Positions 22,931-38,267 of a DNA stretch of 64,000 nucleotides are shown here, piece after piece (position 1 is the stretch's first letter; the number at the start of each line of letters is the position of its first letter). The position numbers and the translations under genes were made by a program. The notes beneath the pieces are model-generated. The model made no database searches and had not been told where the DNA came from. It was given only the letters and a program-made list of their open reading frames with translations. This stretch comes from Hyaloscypha bicolor E (Eukaryota; Ascomycota; Leotiomycetes; Helotiales; Hyaloscyphaceae), in the NCBI RefSeq assembly GCF_002865645.1, contig NW_020194555.1, forward strand, positions 682,001-746,000, read 5' to 3'.

Positions 22931-25344
22931 AACTAATCTCTTTATCTTTAAAGAAAATAGTTTAATAAGTAATTATATTTCAAAATCTGTAAAATATATA
23001 ATTTTTTACTAGAGATATTTTTATAAAAGAAATTAACTAGATTAACTCTAATATAGGTAATAATAAAGACTTGTCTAATACTTTTAATAGGGTCTTTTAA
23101 AAGCTTTCGAGAGCTAGTAATAATAATAGATATAATTCCGGTAATAATTAAAATACTAAAATTAATACCCAAGTTACTATTATTTAAGCTATAAAATAAA
23201 GCTTATATACTAAAATTAAAGCACTTTAATAAAAGCAAGAATTAGTAAATATAATTAACTAATATATTCTATAGTTAGAATAATATAAGAATATTCTTAG
23301 GGATATCTTATAGTTTATTATATTTTATAAAAACTCTATTTATAAATCTATTTTATCTTTTTTAGTAATTCTTATTAGAGAACTTTCTAAAATAAAATTA
23401 GAACTTATTTCTTTTCCTAATATAATAAGCTTTAAAAGTAATCCTAATACTATTTATTAGGAGCTATTATATAATATTTTAAAGATATATTTAAATTAAG
23501 AAAAGCTTTTAAAATTCAAATACCTAATTTATATTATAAAAAATCTTTTAAGAAATAAAGAATATTTATATTATTCTAAAAAGCAGTTTTTAGAACCTAA
23601 TCTTAGACTTATAATAAATACTTTTTTAAAGTTAACTTTACTATAAATATCTTTAGAAATAAACCTTATAATACTTAGAAGGTTATAATAAAATAAAGCC
23701 TACTATTATATAAGATTTATTAGAAATAATTTAAGACTTATTTAGCTAATATATTTCAAGTACTTTAAATTCATTAATAAGATAATTACTAAATTATATA
23801 CTCGAATAATTAGTCTCAAAGTTAACTAGAACCTATATCCTAAAATAGACCGGATCCGAACTCTTAATACTACTTTATCTAACTATAAGACTTATTAGAT
23901 ATTTGTATTTATTTTCTTAGGAAATAATATAGTATTTATTTCCGAATAGCTTAAAAAAGCTTAGAAAATAAAATATACTACTTATTTTAAATTAAGGAAA
24001 GTAAAAGTAAGAAAGTCTAGTAGGAATAATTCTATTTCTAAGAACTCTAACTTAGTAAATTCTAATTTATAAGACTATTAGAAAAAGAAGAATAAGTTCC
24101 GAAAATTATATAAGAAACTTTTAAATAGTATTTTGGCTTCTTTAAGGCCTTAATAAAATACTAGTTTTATTTTAGATATAGTTTATTAGACTTATAAATA
24201 GAAAGAATACTTCTTAGGAAATATAAAATATTCTAAATATACTAAATAGATTTAGTAAAATTCTAATAAGGCCAAAACTATAAAAGAATTAGGGTATTTA
24301 GAGAAGTAGGTTAATACTATTACTATAAAGAAGTATTTTAGGGAAGATCTTTCTAAGAAATAAGGGAGAAAAAAAAGCCAAATTTTAAATATTAATAATT
24401 TTAGCTATAATAAAAAAGATATATTATTTTATATAACTATTTAAATAAGATTAATATAGCTAGGAATAAATATTTTAGAAATATATAATAGATTTAATAA
24501 TACTAGATTAGATTATAACTTCTTTAATAATAATTAGACTTAAAGCTAAGGCTTTATTACTTTAGCTAAATATAACTAAAAATTTATAACTTTTTCTAGA
24601 AACCGATTTAAGATTTATTAAGCCTATAATCTTAAGATATTTATTATAAATAATTATAATAAAATATATTCTTTTAAGTTCCGGTTTTATAAATATAAGA
24701 ATATTAGCTCTTATAGCCTTATTTTTAGTATAGAATTTTATAAAATAACTTTTATATAATATATAAATTATATTAAGAAATAATAAATATATATATCTAT
24801 ATAGCCTAATAATATTAAGATCCTAATACTAAAAAAGTTTAGTAAAGAGCTTAACTAGTATTCTAAACTAGTATTTTAAGTTTTATTCTTAATTAAAAAT
24901 AAATATAACTATTTTAGATAATAGGCTTTATATATTTATAATAATTACTAGATTTCTATTTTATTATATAGTTCTAGTAATACTAAATAGGAGTTTTTAA
25001 TATAGTAAATTAATATCTTTTAGAAAAGAACTTTAGAAATATTTATTTATTTCTAAAATAATAAATATAAAAACTTTTTAGAGGTTTTTAATTCTAATAA
25101 AGCTTTAGAACTTCCTAATTTTAATAGTATTAAATATTCTATTAATATAGATAATACGGTCCTATATAGGCCTTTATATAATCTATTAGAAATCTAATTA
25201 GAAATATTATATTTATATTTATAAAATATATTTTATAAATATTAAATAAGGCCTAATAAAAGCCTAGTAGAAATATTTTTATTTTTTATTTTCAAAAAGA
25301 ATAAAGAGCTATATCTTTATATTAATTATTATAAACTTAATTAA

Positions 25345-25604
25345 TATTACGAGTATAAGATCTAGGGCCTAAAAGGCATAGTTAGACTATCTCTATTTTA
25401 ATGATTTAAAGCTAAAGAGAGAAAAGGATCCCGAAAAAGCCTCGGATCTAAATAATTGCAAGCTATATACGGGCTTATATACTAGCTTAAGCTCGGGGTT
25501 ACGTATAATAATTAGGTAACTATAGATGTCTTACTTAGATACCAGATACCTCTCTAGCTCTAGTCTAATCCCTACTAGTACCGTATATCATAATAATTAT
25601 AATA
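25345..25604 (-). repeat. 3' LTR of family A copy 2
   Basis: Begins TATTACGA and ends TTATAATA; same length as its partner at 31213-31472. Contains about one and a half units of the 20-bp minisatellite. Confidence 0.85.
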
Positions 25605-28600
25605 TTATTTCCTCCTCTCGAAATAAGCTTATTCCCGAGCTTTAAAAGTCCCTATTAAATTTCTAAGTCGCAGGTCACATATTAAAGGCCAGGGCCTTTT
25701 ATATATAACTTTAAAGGATTTCTGTCCGTATTATATAGTTCTGGTAATATATTATTCTTGGTATAGTCTAACTAATAGAAGAGATTCTGGAGTAGTCCTG
25801 GCTATTCAGGGTTCTTATTATGGAAGCTCTAAAAAGCTAGGGTACTATTACTTAATAAGAAAGCGGGATATTACTCCGGATCTGAGTCCTATTCTTTTTA
25901 CTAGACTCGGTATTTTAGCTTCTTACGAAGTAGTTTTACTACTTATATCTCTTAAACTTCATACTCTATTTCCCTATCTTATAGTTCTAATAGTAGAAGC
26001 TCCGGATTTGCTTATCCGGGAAGAAGGTTACCTGGGTCTTTATATAGCTTCTCTATATAAAATACCGGATATATTCTTATTAATTCCGGAAGCTTAAGCC
26101 TAAAGAAATATCCTACTTATTCCAGGATTTTATATGGTTCTTCTATTTAGTAAGCTAGCTTATGGCTCGGATAATTATTCTTCTAGTATTTAGTAGTAAT
26201 TCATACCTTATCTCTTACTCCAAAGTCTACTAGTCGGTAGTACTTATTAGCTTGAGTAATATAGTATTCTTATACTCATATTATATTCTCTTATATCTTT
26301 TACTATAATTCATAAAGCCATATTACTAGGGCCTTTGCCTCTTATCTATTTAGCTCTTTCTTTAAAGTACCCGATTATACTTGGGTTTTCTAGTTAAATA
26401 ATATCTATAGTTTATAGTCTTTTTCTATAAGGAACGGGGATTAGCCTATAGTCTCATAAACTAGAGCTATCTACTAGTAGTTAATTATTATTATTTATTT
26501 GTCTTAATTATCCTAGTAATAATTCATATAGGAATATAGCTATTAGTTGAAATACTAGTTAATAATCTTTGTCTGGCTATTAGTTTAGGGATAATTAGTA
26601 ATTAATAACTTAAGCTTTATACTAATATACTTATAGAATTCGCTCTAGAAATCTGATATAAACTAGGGGCCTTAATTAGATACTATAGTCTCCGGAATAC
26701 TAACTTGGCGAACTATATAAATAAGAAATAGGGGTACTAATTCTTTAGCTATTACTATATCTCGGACAGGAATTATAATAGGGTACTTGCCTAGGTAATT
26801 AATAAAGATTATTACTATATTATATTTATTCTTATTCTCTAGGTATTTTTTGAAATCTACTAATATATATTACTAGGGATAGTTAGGAACTAGTAACGGA
26901 TATAAGAGCTCTAGCTTCTTGTTTTTAGGAACGTGAAATTATTAGTAAATATAGTAATTATTCCTATATTAATTAATATCTATATCTTGGCCTAGCTAGT
27001 AATAGCGGGCCTAAAGAAGCTATTAAAGCTTGGCTTATCCTAGATATCTTATTAGGGGCTATATATATGCCTCCTAAATAAGAGTAATATATAAGGGTAT
27101 CTCGGGTATTATTATATTATTAGGTATAAATAGTTTACTATATTATAAGAAGAGGCTGTCTTATAGTATTCAAGTACCTTCTTTCTCGTTTCTTGCCTTA
27201 TCCTATAGCTTTTCTAGCTTTAGTAACTCTCGGTTCTCGCTTAATAGCTTATTTACTAGCTAGATACTATTATACTAGGTTTCTTCCTAAGCCAGGCTTA
27301 TAAAGGCCTTAATTAGGGCTAACTAGAGATCCCATATAATATTATTATTAATCTTTTATTATAGAAAGAGAATTTGGGTTTAGTAAGCTACTATTACCTT
27401 ATTCTGGGTAATTATATTCTCGTATTTCTTATTTAGGATATCTATTTATTTATTTAACTTGCCTGCCTAATATATAAGCTTGAAATAGTAATAGGAAAAG
27501 TACTTTGCCTAGTAAGCTTGTTTTACTAAGAGCTTTTTTATAGTTATAAAGTACTTAAGGGCTTAATAGTCTAAGTAAATTATAAAAAGTGCCTTTTATA
27601 GGCCTTCTAGCTCTGCTTACTATTTAGTTAAAGAGAGAATAATAGTAAGTATCTCTTTATTATAAATATTATAGTTTAGCTCTACTAATTATATAGTCTT
27701 AGAAAAGAATACTACCGGGTACTAGAGTCTTATCTGGGGATCTTACTATAAAAAAATACTAGCTATAACTCTATTTAATATATCTGTCTTAATTATAGTA
27801 GGAAGATTTAAGTTATAATAGTATAGAATTAGTACCGAGAATATAGCTTGCTTTAGCTTAGTAAAACCTTCTTAATACTAATCTATTTACTTAAATAGAA
27901 TTCCCTTATATATTAGAGCTATTAGGGGCTTTGCTATATAGCTATATTCTGTAATAAAATACTAATAAAAGTTATAAAAACCTAGAAAGCCTTATATTTC
28001 TTTAATTATCTTTAGTAATTACTAGTTCTTAATAACTGCTATCTTATCTGGGTCTACTTTAATATTTTTAGTAAAGATAATAAAGCCTAGGTACTTTATA
28101 TAAGTAACCTTAAACTCTGATTTCTTAATATTTACTTAAAGGCTAGTATCCTGTAATTACTAAAGGACCTTTTATATATAGTCTTTATATTTTAGGGAAT
28201 TATTCGAGTAAATTAGGATATTATTTAAGTAAGCTATATAAAAGATATTAAGATAATTAAAGAAAATATTATTTATATACCTTTAATATATAGTAGGGCT
28301 ATTAGTTAGGCTTTCTTAAAGAACCTTATATTTATAGGCCCTATATCTCGTATGAAATATTGTGAGTTTTTCTAATTCTGGGTTTATTTAAATCTAATAA
28401 AATACTTACTAAATATCTAGCTTTATATAGATCTTAGCTTAAGCTAGCTATATAAGGGTCTCGTAAATAAGAGAAAGAGAATAATGGTTTTTTTATATTA
28501 AGTTATTTAGCTTGTAATAGTTAATATAGAATTAGAGAGCTCTATTAGTCTTCTTTATAAAGAGAATTAGGGATATAAAAGGAAACTAGCTTGGCTTAAT

Positions 28601-31212
28601 AAAGCCTTATTAGAGGTTCTTTTTAAGGAAACGCTTGATTTCTTATAGCTTATAGGTCGACTATTAATAGAGCAGGAAATACCCTAGGCTTTCTAGGCCT
28701 TCGGAATTATTAATCTGAATCTTATAGTTATATAATTAATATGGGAATAAGATATTTAATACTTTTTTTAAGAAGATATTTGCGAAATCCTTAAACTTCT
28801 CTAGTAAGACTCTTACTAGCTATTATAACTCTGTCTTTCCTGGCTATTACTTGCCCGGAATAAACTTATTCTCTTACTATAATTCTAGCTCTTTATTAAT
28901 CTCGAAAAACGATATTATAAAGAAAAGGTTCTTCTTTTTCTATAGATTTATCTGAAAAGCAGCTAGCGAAATACCTATAATATTAACCGAGGGCCTTAAC
29001 TAGATCTTATGGCTTTTCTTTAGATAATATGGTTTTAATATTTCTATTTCTGACTTAAGAGAAACTTCTATATTTCCTAAGGCTACTTGTATTTCTCCGT
29101 AGTATTAAGCTTAATTCTTTTATTATATATGGCTTTCTGAGCCCGGGTTAGGAAAAGAATAAGGGGATTTCCTCTTTATAAGCTAAGGTCTCTAGGACTT
29201 ATTTATAGCTATAGCTTTATCTCTTCTATTTATATCTTCTTAATACTAGTTGCTTTTTTTAGGTTCCAAGTTCTTATATATAATAATTAGGACCTTATCC
29301 TAATTCTTCTTTCTAGGCTAATTATCTGGCTAGATTAATCTTCTATTCTTATAATTAATTAGGATACTAGTATTTATAAATTACTATTATCCCAAAATTA
29401 TATTATACTTACCTAGTCCTATAACTAATATAAGTACTAGGACTTTCCATTCATTAATTAAGAGTATAAGCTTAATATAGTAAGTAATAGGTATGGTCTA
29501 CTTACTATTAAACTTCCTTATATTATAGGGTAATACTAATTAAGTAGGCTTAATATCTAGAAATTATTTAATTATTCTTATAAACTTGGAATTAATAAAA
29601 GTATATCTATTTACTCTAGTATTAATAAGAAAAGAAGTCTTAATACCTAATTTATTATTACTAATTATATAAGGGAATATAAATACTTTATTTCCTAGTA
29701 ACTAGCTTAAATTAACTTCTATTATATTTATATAATATGGCCCTAAAAAGAAGACTTCTTTTAGGGGTTCTTATTTCCCTATTCTATATTCTTAAATAGC
29801 TTATTTATAGTAAGTACTATTAGCTTGGCCGCCAAAACTTGCTTTATATACTTTATCTTGGGCTCTAGATAATTCCTAGATATATAACTAAATCTATTAT
29901 AGTTATAGTACTTGAGATCTAAGGATCCGGGCTTTAAAATAATAGGCTTATCTATTACTAGGATCTTGGGAGCAGGCTTTATATAAGGGGCGCCTCCTGG
30001 GCTTGGCTTATTTATACCTTTATTAGCTTTCTTAAATATCTATTCTTTCTTTTTATAATAAGCTCGGATCTACTAGTTATTTATAATATAGTATTATATG
30101 AATTCCGTAATATAAATAGCCGGGTTATTATAGTATATAACTATAGCCTCTTAGAGCTTCTAGGTAAGCTTATTATTTAGGTTATTTTTAAGGTCTTATA
30201 AGTTAATATTTCCGTCTACTATATATTTCAGGAATAGGATATAGAACTCCTAAAAAATCTGGCCCTTCTTTATAGATAGCTTCTTAAATACTTACCAAGT
30301 ATTATACTTCTTATTTAGGTTATTATATAGCTTCTCTAGATAGATATATAGTTCCCTAATAATCTCATATATATATTAATTATCCTAGTTTAGGTAAAAA
30401 GAAATTAGTATAAGGGTATAACTATTTATATAGCCAGATATATAAATAATCTTAAGGTTCTTTATCTAATAAGTATTAGAGTTATTATAGAGCTTATTCT
30501 TAATCTAAACTAACTAATTATTAAAAATAATACTATTCTTAGTTATGCCTTCGAAAATAAAAAGGTTAGGGAGTTTAATTAAGTATCTATCTTCTAAAAT
30601 AGGGAAACCGGTTATTCTAGTAGGCTATATAATAAGCTTCTTAATAATGGCTTTATTCTTTTATAGGGCTTACTTAGTTTCTCTTAGCTAATCCTAATAA
30701 TTCTTACTATAAGTAAGAATATTATATATCTTTAGAATTAGCTTAATAATCTCTTTATATAAAGCCTCTGGGTTCTAAAGTAATTCTTGGAACTTTGCCT
30801 TTAATAAGGCAGGTCTCTCTTCTTTCTTTATTCTCTAGAAAAGAATATCTCTTCTATTATAAATATTAACGGGATACTCGGACTTCTTAGAAGATTTAAT
30901 AAGAGGCTCTGGTTTACCTTCTAGTAATATACTAGTAATATCTCGTATTATAGCTTCTTCTAACTTGCCTAGTTATTCCGGAACTTGCTTTCTTATAGAT
31001 CTTTATTTAGTAATAAGGTTACTAGCCTATTTACTTACCTGGCTAGTTTAGGGCTTTCTTGCCTAGTTATTCTAGGGCTTTCTTTTATTCTAATATTAGT
31101 TAACTAGTTCGGGAATAATTATAGTATATTATATTTATACTTATTAAAAACTAATTAGATAGGTATTATTTAAATTCTTTATAGGATTAAGAAATAAGTA
31201 AGCTTTGAATTA

Positions 31213-31472
31213 TATTACAAATATAAGATCTAGGGCCTAGAAGGCATAGTTAGACTATTTCTATTTTGATGATTTAAAGCTAAAGAGAGAAGAGGATCCC
31301 GAAAAAGCCTTAGATCTAAATAATTGCGAGCTATATACGGGCCCATATACTAGCTTAAGCTCGGGGTCACGTATAATAATTAGGTAATTATAAATGCCTT
31401 GCTTAGATACCAGATACCTTTCTAGCTCTAGTCTAACTCTTACTAGTACTATATATTATAATAATTATAATA
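31213..31472 (-). repeat. 5' LTR of family A copy 2
   Basis: Begins TATTACAA and ends TTATAATA. Followed directly by the ATTAA target duplication. Confidence 0.85.
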
Positions 31473-33450
31473 ATTAAATTATAATTAAGAATTAATATCT
31501 GCTTTCTTTTATTAATAAAACCCTTAACTAGTTTTAAGAAGCTAAGATCTTTATAAAGCTAAATCTTAAAAATATATATTATTAAATAAGAATTTATAAA
31601 GAATATAAATAGAAAATGGCTTTTAGGATCTATAATAGCTATTTTAAATATCTTATAATATCTTTTAAGCTAGCTAATATACTAGCTATATTTTAAGTAT
31701 ATATTAATATTATATTTATAAGGCTCCTGAATTATTTTATAGTTATTTATTTAGATAATATTCTTATTTATTCCCGAAATAAAAATAAATACTATAATTA
31801 TATTTACTAGATATTTACTAGATTATATAAAAATAACCTGTTTTATAAACTTAGTAAATATAAGTTTAATATTAAGGAAATCGAATTTTTAGGCTTTTTT
31901 ATTAGAATAAAAGATATTTATATAAATCCTAAACAAATCTATAATATTATTAAATAACTAGAACTAGAATTATTTTATAATATTTAAATATTTCTTGAAT
32001 TTACTAATTTCTATTATAGGTTTATTTACTATTATTTTCAAGTAATTATAGGCTTAATAAACTTCTTAAAAAGAATAGAAAAAAGCCGGAAATTCGGTTT
32101 CTTTATATAAATAAATAAAGTAGCTAAAAGCTTTAAGACTTTAAAAAAAGCTTTTATTATAATACCTATCCTAGTCTATTTTAATTCTTCTAAAAAGATT
32201 TATATTAAAACTAATATATCGAAATTTATAATTATTAGTACTATTTTATAATAAGTTAATTCTAGTAATAGCCCGAAAAAATACTAGTATTTAGTAATAT
32301 TCTGGTTCCGGAAACTCTCCGGAACTAAATATAATTATAGTATTTATAATAGAAAGCTATTTATAATTATTAAAGCCTTTAAGTATTAGTATTATTACTT
32401 TAAAAAATCCAGGTTTATAATTAAGGTTATTATAAACTATAATAACCTCTAATACTTTATAGAAATAAAATATCTAGAAAGCTATTAAATATATTAAATA
32501 ATATATTTTATAATATATAATTTTAATATTATTTATTATAGAAGTATCTTAAATCTAATAAATAGATCTAGTAAAAGATCTAATTATAAAGAAAATTTTA
32601 TTAATATAACTTGGCTTTTAATTTTTTAGAATAAGCTAAAAAGAGCTTTTATAATTATAATTTAAAGGTTCTTATAAATATTTAAAGAGTTCTCTTTTTA
32701 AAATAAATATTATTTAATACTTACTATATTTATAATAGCTAAGAAGAAATATATGCTCTAAAATAAATAAATAAATAATTTTATAGATTCCTTAATTATA
32801 AAATTAGTTAAAAAGTTAAATATAAAGAAATACCTTAAAGACTCTATTATTATAACTAAAATAATAGAGATATTTATAACTATATTATTTAATAGAACTA
32901 AAAACTTTTCGGTTTCCTAAATTTTTGAATTAAATAATTATAAATATCTAATTTCTTATATATAGATATATATAGCTATTAAAAGAGCTATAATACTAGC
33001 TTTTCTATCTAAATCTTTTCTGAATATTATCTAAGTAATTTAGAGAAATAATTCTCGATATTAGAATATTATAAAATAGAGACTTAGTAAAAAAGATACT
33101 AAAGGAAAAGAAATCTAGAAAAATAATTCGGGCTTATTTAAGTACTATTTAAGAATTATTATATCTAATAATTCTGCTTTATATTAAGAAGTTATAAAAC
33201 TTTATTATAATAATCTAATAGCCGTATATTATAGAATAGAAAAGACTTTTAAGTTCTTTAAAAGATTCTAGTATTAGAAAAATATAGAAAAAGATATTTA
33301 TAATTATTATTAAAAATATAATATTTACTAGAGAATTAAGGTAAAGAAATATTTACTATATAGTCTATTTAGTAGTTTATTATAGCCTAAAAAACTCTAA
33401 AGTAAGATTTCTATAGATTTTATTATAGGTTTACTATTATATAAGAACTT

Positions 33451-35468
33451 AATAAAAGGTCCCGATTTTAATATAATTCTTATAATTATTAACTAGTATT
33501 CTAAAATAGTAAGATATATTATAAGATTATTAATTTTCCGGAATTTATTAAAATTATATAGAAATATATTTTCTTAATTTTTAGTTCTTCTAATAGAATT
33601 ATTTCTAATCGAGAAATAGTATTTACTAGCTAGTTCTAGTTTACTTTTTACTTTTATTTAATATATAAATAGTATTTGAATATAGCTTATTATTTTTAGA
33701 TAAATAATTAAATAGAAAAATAAAACCAGGTCCCAAAATATTATTTAAAATATTATTATAATATTTAAAAGAATAACTAGTTTGAGAAATTATCTTTTAT
33801 AAAATTTATATATAATAACTTAAAATATTAGGTTTTATAAGATATATTTTTCTATATATATTATAAATACTATTCTTAATTTTTATAGAATTCTAAAAAT
33901 AGAATTATAGAAAAGATACTAGCTATATATAAAAGACTAGAAACCCTTAAAATAGAATAGAAAAAGCTTAAGAATTTATAATATTATATATAAAATAACT
34001 AGAAAACCTATTATAATAGATACTAGTTAGCTAAATACTATTTTAAAGAAATCTAGATAATATTATTAATAAAGAATAGTAAATTTAAAATAGGAAAGCT
34101 TAAGCCAAAATTTATAAATCTATTTAGGATTTTTAAATATATTAGTAATTTAGTATATAAATTAGAACTATTAAGTATATATAATTATTTATATCTAACT
34201 TTCTATATTTCTTTTTTTAAAGAATATATAGTAAAAAAGAATTAGAAATTATATTTATATTTCTTTAAAGAACTTCCGGAATTAGTAAATAATAATAAAA
34301 AATAAAAATAGAAAATAAAGACTATTATTAATTACTAATAAAATAATAGAAATAAGAAGTAATAGTATTTAATTAAATAGAAAGCCTGGCCTAAAGATTA
34401 TAATATCTAATTATTTATTTTTTCTAATTTTAAAAATTCTAAGAAATTTCTAAAATTATATAACTAAAACTATAGTTTAAAATCCGAAATTATTTTTTAA
34501 TAATTTCTTAAGATTAAAAAGAATTCTGGACTACTAAAAAAAAGGCTATTTAAAAGAAAGAAAGAACCTAAATAGCTAAGAAAAAGCCCGGAATAATAAT
34601 AGAAATACTTTTTTTCTAAGTTTTTTTATTTATAAAGATTTTTTAGGATTTTATTAAAGCTTATAAAAATTATATTCAAATTATTAGAAAAAGGTTTAAA
34701 ATTAAAAAAGGTTTATTATAGGTAAACTAGCTATAGATATCTTAAATAAATAAACTCTAATTCCTATAAATTCCTAAAATAAGAATACTAAATACTAGTT
34801 CTATTTAGAACTTAGTAAAGAATTAGCTAATACTTTCCGGAATTCGCTTATTTCTGAATAAGATATAATTATACTATAATAATATTAGTATTAAGAATAT
34901 TAAGAGAAATAAATAAAGAATTTATAATAGCTATATATATTTTATAGAAAGCCTAAACTTCTGAAATCAGGTTCTAAATAGCTATAAGTATTATATTATT
35001 AGTATTTAAAATACTAGTAATAGACTATTTAGTAATCTTAGTAATAAGCTTAGTAATAAGATTAATATTTTAAAAATAAACTTTATAGTATTTTTTTAAG
35101 GAATTAGTAAATATCTAAATATATTAGAAAAAACTTACTTTTAAAATACTAATTCAAGTAATATTATTATTTGTCTTATTAAGATAAGAAAAAGAATTCC
35201 GAAGTTTATTAGTATTTTTCTAGTTTTTAAAAACCTAATTAATAGTATTATCTTTATTAGTATAATACTATTTAGGATATATTTTAAGAAACTTCTTAAA
35301 GATTATAATAATATTTTCCTAGAACTAGTAAGCCTCTAATAAATAGTAAGGAATCTGAAATTATATTAGCTTTAATAAATATTAAAGCTAAAGAACTTAC
35401 TAATATATAAGACTTAGAACCCTTATTATAATAGTTATAATTCTTTTTACTAGATACTATAATATATA
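33451..35468 (+). repeat. 2018-bp tandem duplication, unit 1
   Basis: Starts in the integrase core of the family B element (just before GPDFN) and runs to its 3' region. By eye it matches 35469-37486 base for base at a constant offset of 2018. The second family B copy (61692-63712, reversed) holds this segment only once, so the duplication is specific to this copy. Confidence 0.85.
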
Positions 35469-37486
35469 AATAAAAGGTCCCGATTTTAATATAATTCTTA
35501 TAATTATTAACTAGTATTCTAAAATAGTAAGATATATTATAAGATTATTAATTTTCCGGAATTTATTAAAATTATATAGAAATATATTTTCTTAATTTTT
35601 AGTTCTTCTAATAGAATTATTTCTAATCGAGAAATAGTATTTACTAGCTAGTTCTAGTTTACTTTTTACTTTTATTTAATATATAAATAGTATTTGAATA
35701 TAGCTTATTATTTTTAGATAAATAATTAAATAGAAAAATAAAACCAGGTCCCAAAATATTATTTAAAATATTATTATAATATTTAAAAGAATAACTAGTT
35801 TGAGAAATTATCTTTTATAAAATTTATATATAATAACTTAAAATATTAGGTTTTATAAGATATATTTTTCTATATATATTATAAATACTATTCTTAATTT
35901 TTATAGAATTCTAAAAATAGAATTATAGAAAAGATACTAGCTATATATAAAAGACTAGAAACCCTTAAAATAGAATAGAAAAAGCTTAAGAATTTATAAT
36001 ATTATATATAAAATAACTAGAAAACCTATTATAATAGATACTAGTTAGCTAAATACTATTTTAAAGAAATCTAGATAATATTATTAATAAAGAATAGTAA
36101 ATTTAAAATAGGAAAGCTTAAGCCAAAATTTATAAATCTATTTAGGATTTTTAAATATATTAGTAATTTAGTATATAAATTAGAACTATTAAGTATATAT
36201 AATTATTTATATCTAACTTTCTATATTTCTTTTTTTAAAGAATATATAGTAAAAAAGAATTAGAAATTATATTTATATTTCTTTAAAGAACTTCCGGAAT
36301 TAGTAAATAATAATAAAAAATAAAAATAGAAAATAAAGACTATTATTAATTACTAATAAAATAATAGAAATAAGAAGTAATAGTATTTAATTAAATAGAA
36401 AGCCTGGCCTAAAGATTATAATATCTAATTATTTATTTTTTCTAATTTTAAAAATTCTAAGAAATTTCTAAAATTATATAACTAAAACTATAGTTTAAAA
36501 TCCGAAATTATTTTTTAATAATTTCTTAAGATTAAAAAGAATTCTGGACTACTAAAAAAAAGGCTATTTAAAAGAAAGAAAGAACCTAAATAGCTAAGAA
36601 AAAGCCCGGAATAATAATAGAAATACTTTTTTTCTAAGTTTTTTTATTTATAAAGATTTTTTAGGATTTTATTAAAGCTTATAAAAATTATATTCAAATT
36701 ATTAGAAAAAGGTTTAAAATTAAAAAAGGTTTATTATAGGTAAACTAGCTATAGATATCTTAAATAAATAAACTCTAATTCCTATAAATTCCTAAAATAA
36801 GAATACTAAATACTAGTTCTATTTAGAACTTAGTAAAGAATTAGCTAATACTTTCCGGAATTCGCTTATTTCTGAATAAGATATAATTATACTATAATAA
36901 TATTAGTATTAAGAATATTAAGAGAAATAAATAAAGAATTTATAATAGCTATATATATTTTATAGAAAGCCTAAACTTCTGAAATCAGGTTCTAAATAGC
37001 TATAAGTATTATATTATTAGTATTTAAAATACTAGTAATAGACTATTTAGTAATCTTAGTAATAAGCTTAGTAATAAGATTAATATTTTAAAAATAAACT
37101 TTATAGTATTTTTTTAAGGAATTAGTAAATATCTAAATATATTAGAAAAAACTTACTTTTAAAATACTAATTCAAGTAATATTATTATTTGTCTTATTAA
37201 GATAAGAAAAAGAATTCCGAAGTTTATTAGTATTTTTCTAGTTTTTAAAAACCTAATTAATAGTATTATCTTTATTAGTATAATACTATTTAGGATATAT
37301 TTTAAGAAACTTCTTAAAGATTATAATAATATTTTCCTAGAACTAGTAAGCCTCTAATAAATAGTAAGGAATCTGAAATTATATTAGCTTTAATAAATAT
37401 TAAAGCTAAAGAACTTACTAATATATAAGACTTAGAACCCTTATTATAATAGTTATAATTCTTTTTACTAGATACTATAATATATA
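35469..37486 (+). repeat. 2018-bp tandem duplication, unit 2
   Basis: Second unit of the duplication. The junction reads ...AATATATA then AATAAAAGG... and the unit leaves into ...AATATATA then AGATAAAG, continuing the original element. Confidence 0.85.
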
Positions 37487-38267
37487 AGATAAAGAAATTA
37501 ATAAGCAAATATTTCAAATATTTCAAATATTTCAAATATTTACTAGTAATAAGAAAGAAAGCTATAAGGTTACTTTTATATTTATTATTATATAAATAAA
37601 TAATAAAGCTAGAAGAAGATATTATAGAATTAATTAAAAATAATTAAAAAAGATTTAGAAAAGAATAAAAGAAAAAACTAGAAAGTAATAATAGAAAAAG
37701 TTATTATATATATAGTTATTAGAAAGAAAAAGAGTATATAGTAATATAAAGAGGTTCTTTTATAGAAATAAAGAACTACCTGAATTAATTACTAGTTTTT
37801 ATACTAGTTCTAATTAGAAATTAGTATAATTAATTAATATATATTTCCAGAAGTCTATAAATAATCTCTAGAACCTTAGAAATATTTATATAGGTTTCTT
37901 ATATAAATATTTATTAAATTCTTTTTATATAGCTATTTAGATTATTCTAATATAAAATCTAATAAGTAATATTAATTTTATAGAATAATACTTTAATATT
38001 TTAGATTAAGCTAATTAAAATACTTAGATCCTAAACGAAATTATAATTACTAGCTAGTTCCTATATCTGGGATATAATTACTTTTCTTTCTTACTTATTT
38101 TGCCCTAATCTAATTAGACGATTTTTATATTTATTATTTAGATTATATTAGTAAAACTATTTCTTAAGATACTAGAAGTTTACTTTAATTAAATAATTAA
38201 TTAATTAAATATTTACTAGGATAAATTAATAGATCTTGGAAATAAGATTCTAAGAAAGAAATATAAT

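Larger units (their letters stand above)
25345..31472 (-). mobile_element. Gypsy retrotransposon family A, copy 2, nested in family B
   Basis: Complete 6128-bp element on the minus strand with LTRs at 25345-25604 (3') and 31213-31472 (5'), each 260 bp. A perfect 5-bp target duplication ATTAA flanks it (25340-25344 and 31473-31477). Beside the left LTR the minus strand reads a polypurine stretch (GAGAGGAGGAAATA), as expected at the 3' end. Reverse transcriptase remnants include YLNN at 28231-28220 minus and the VDYRKLNN-like region at about 28530. It is RIP-degraded, with stops in all frames. Confidence 0.9.
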
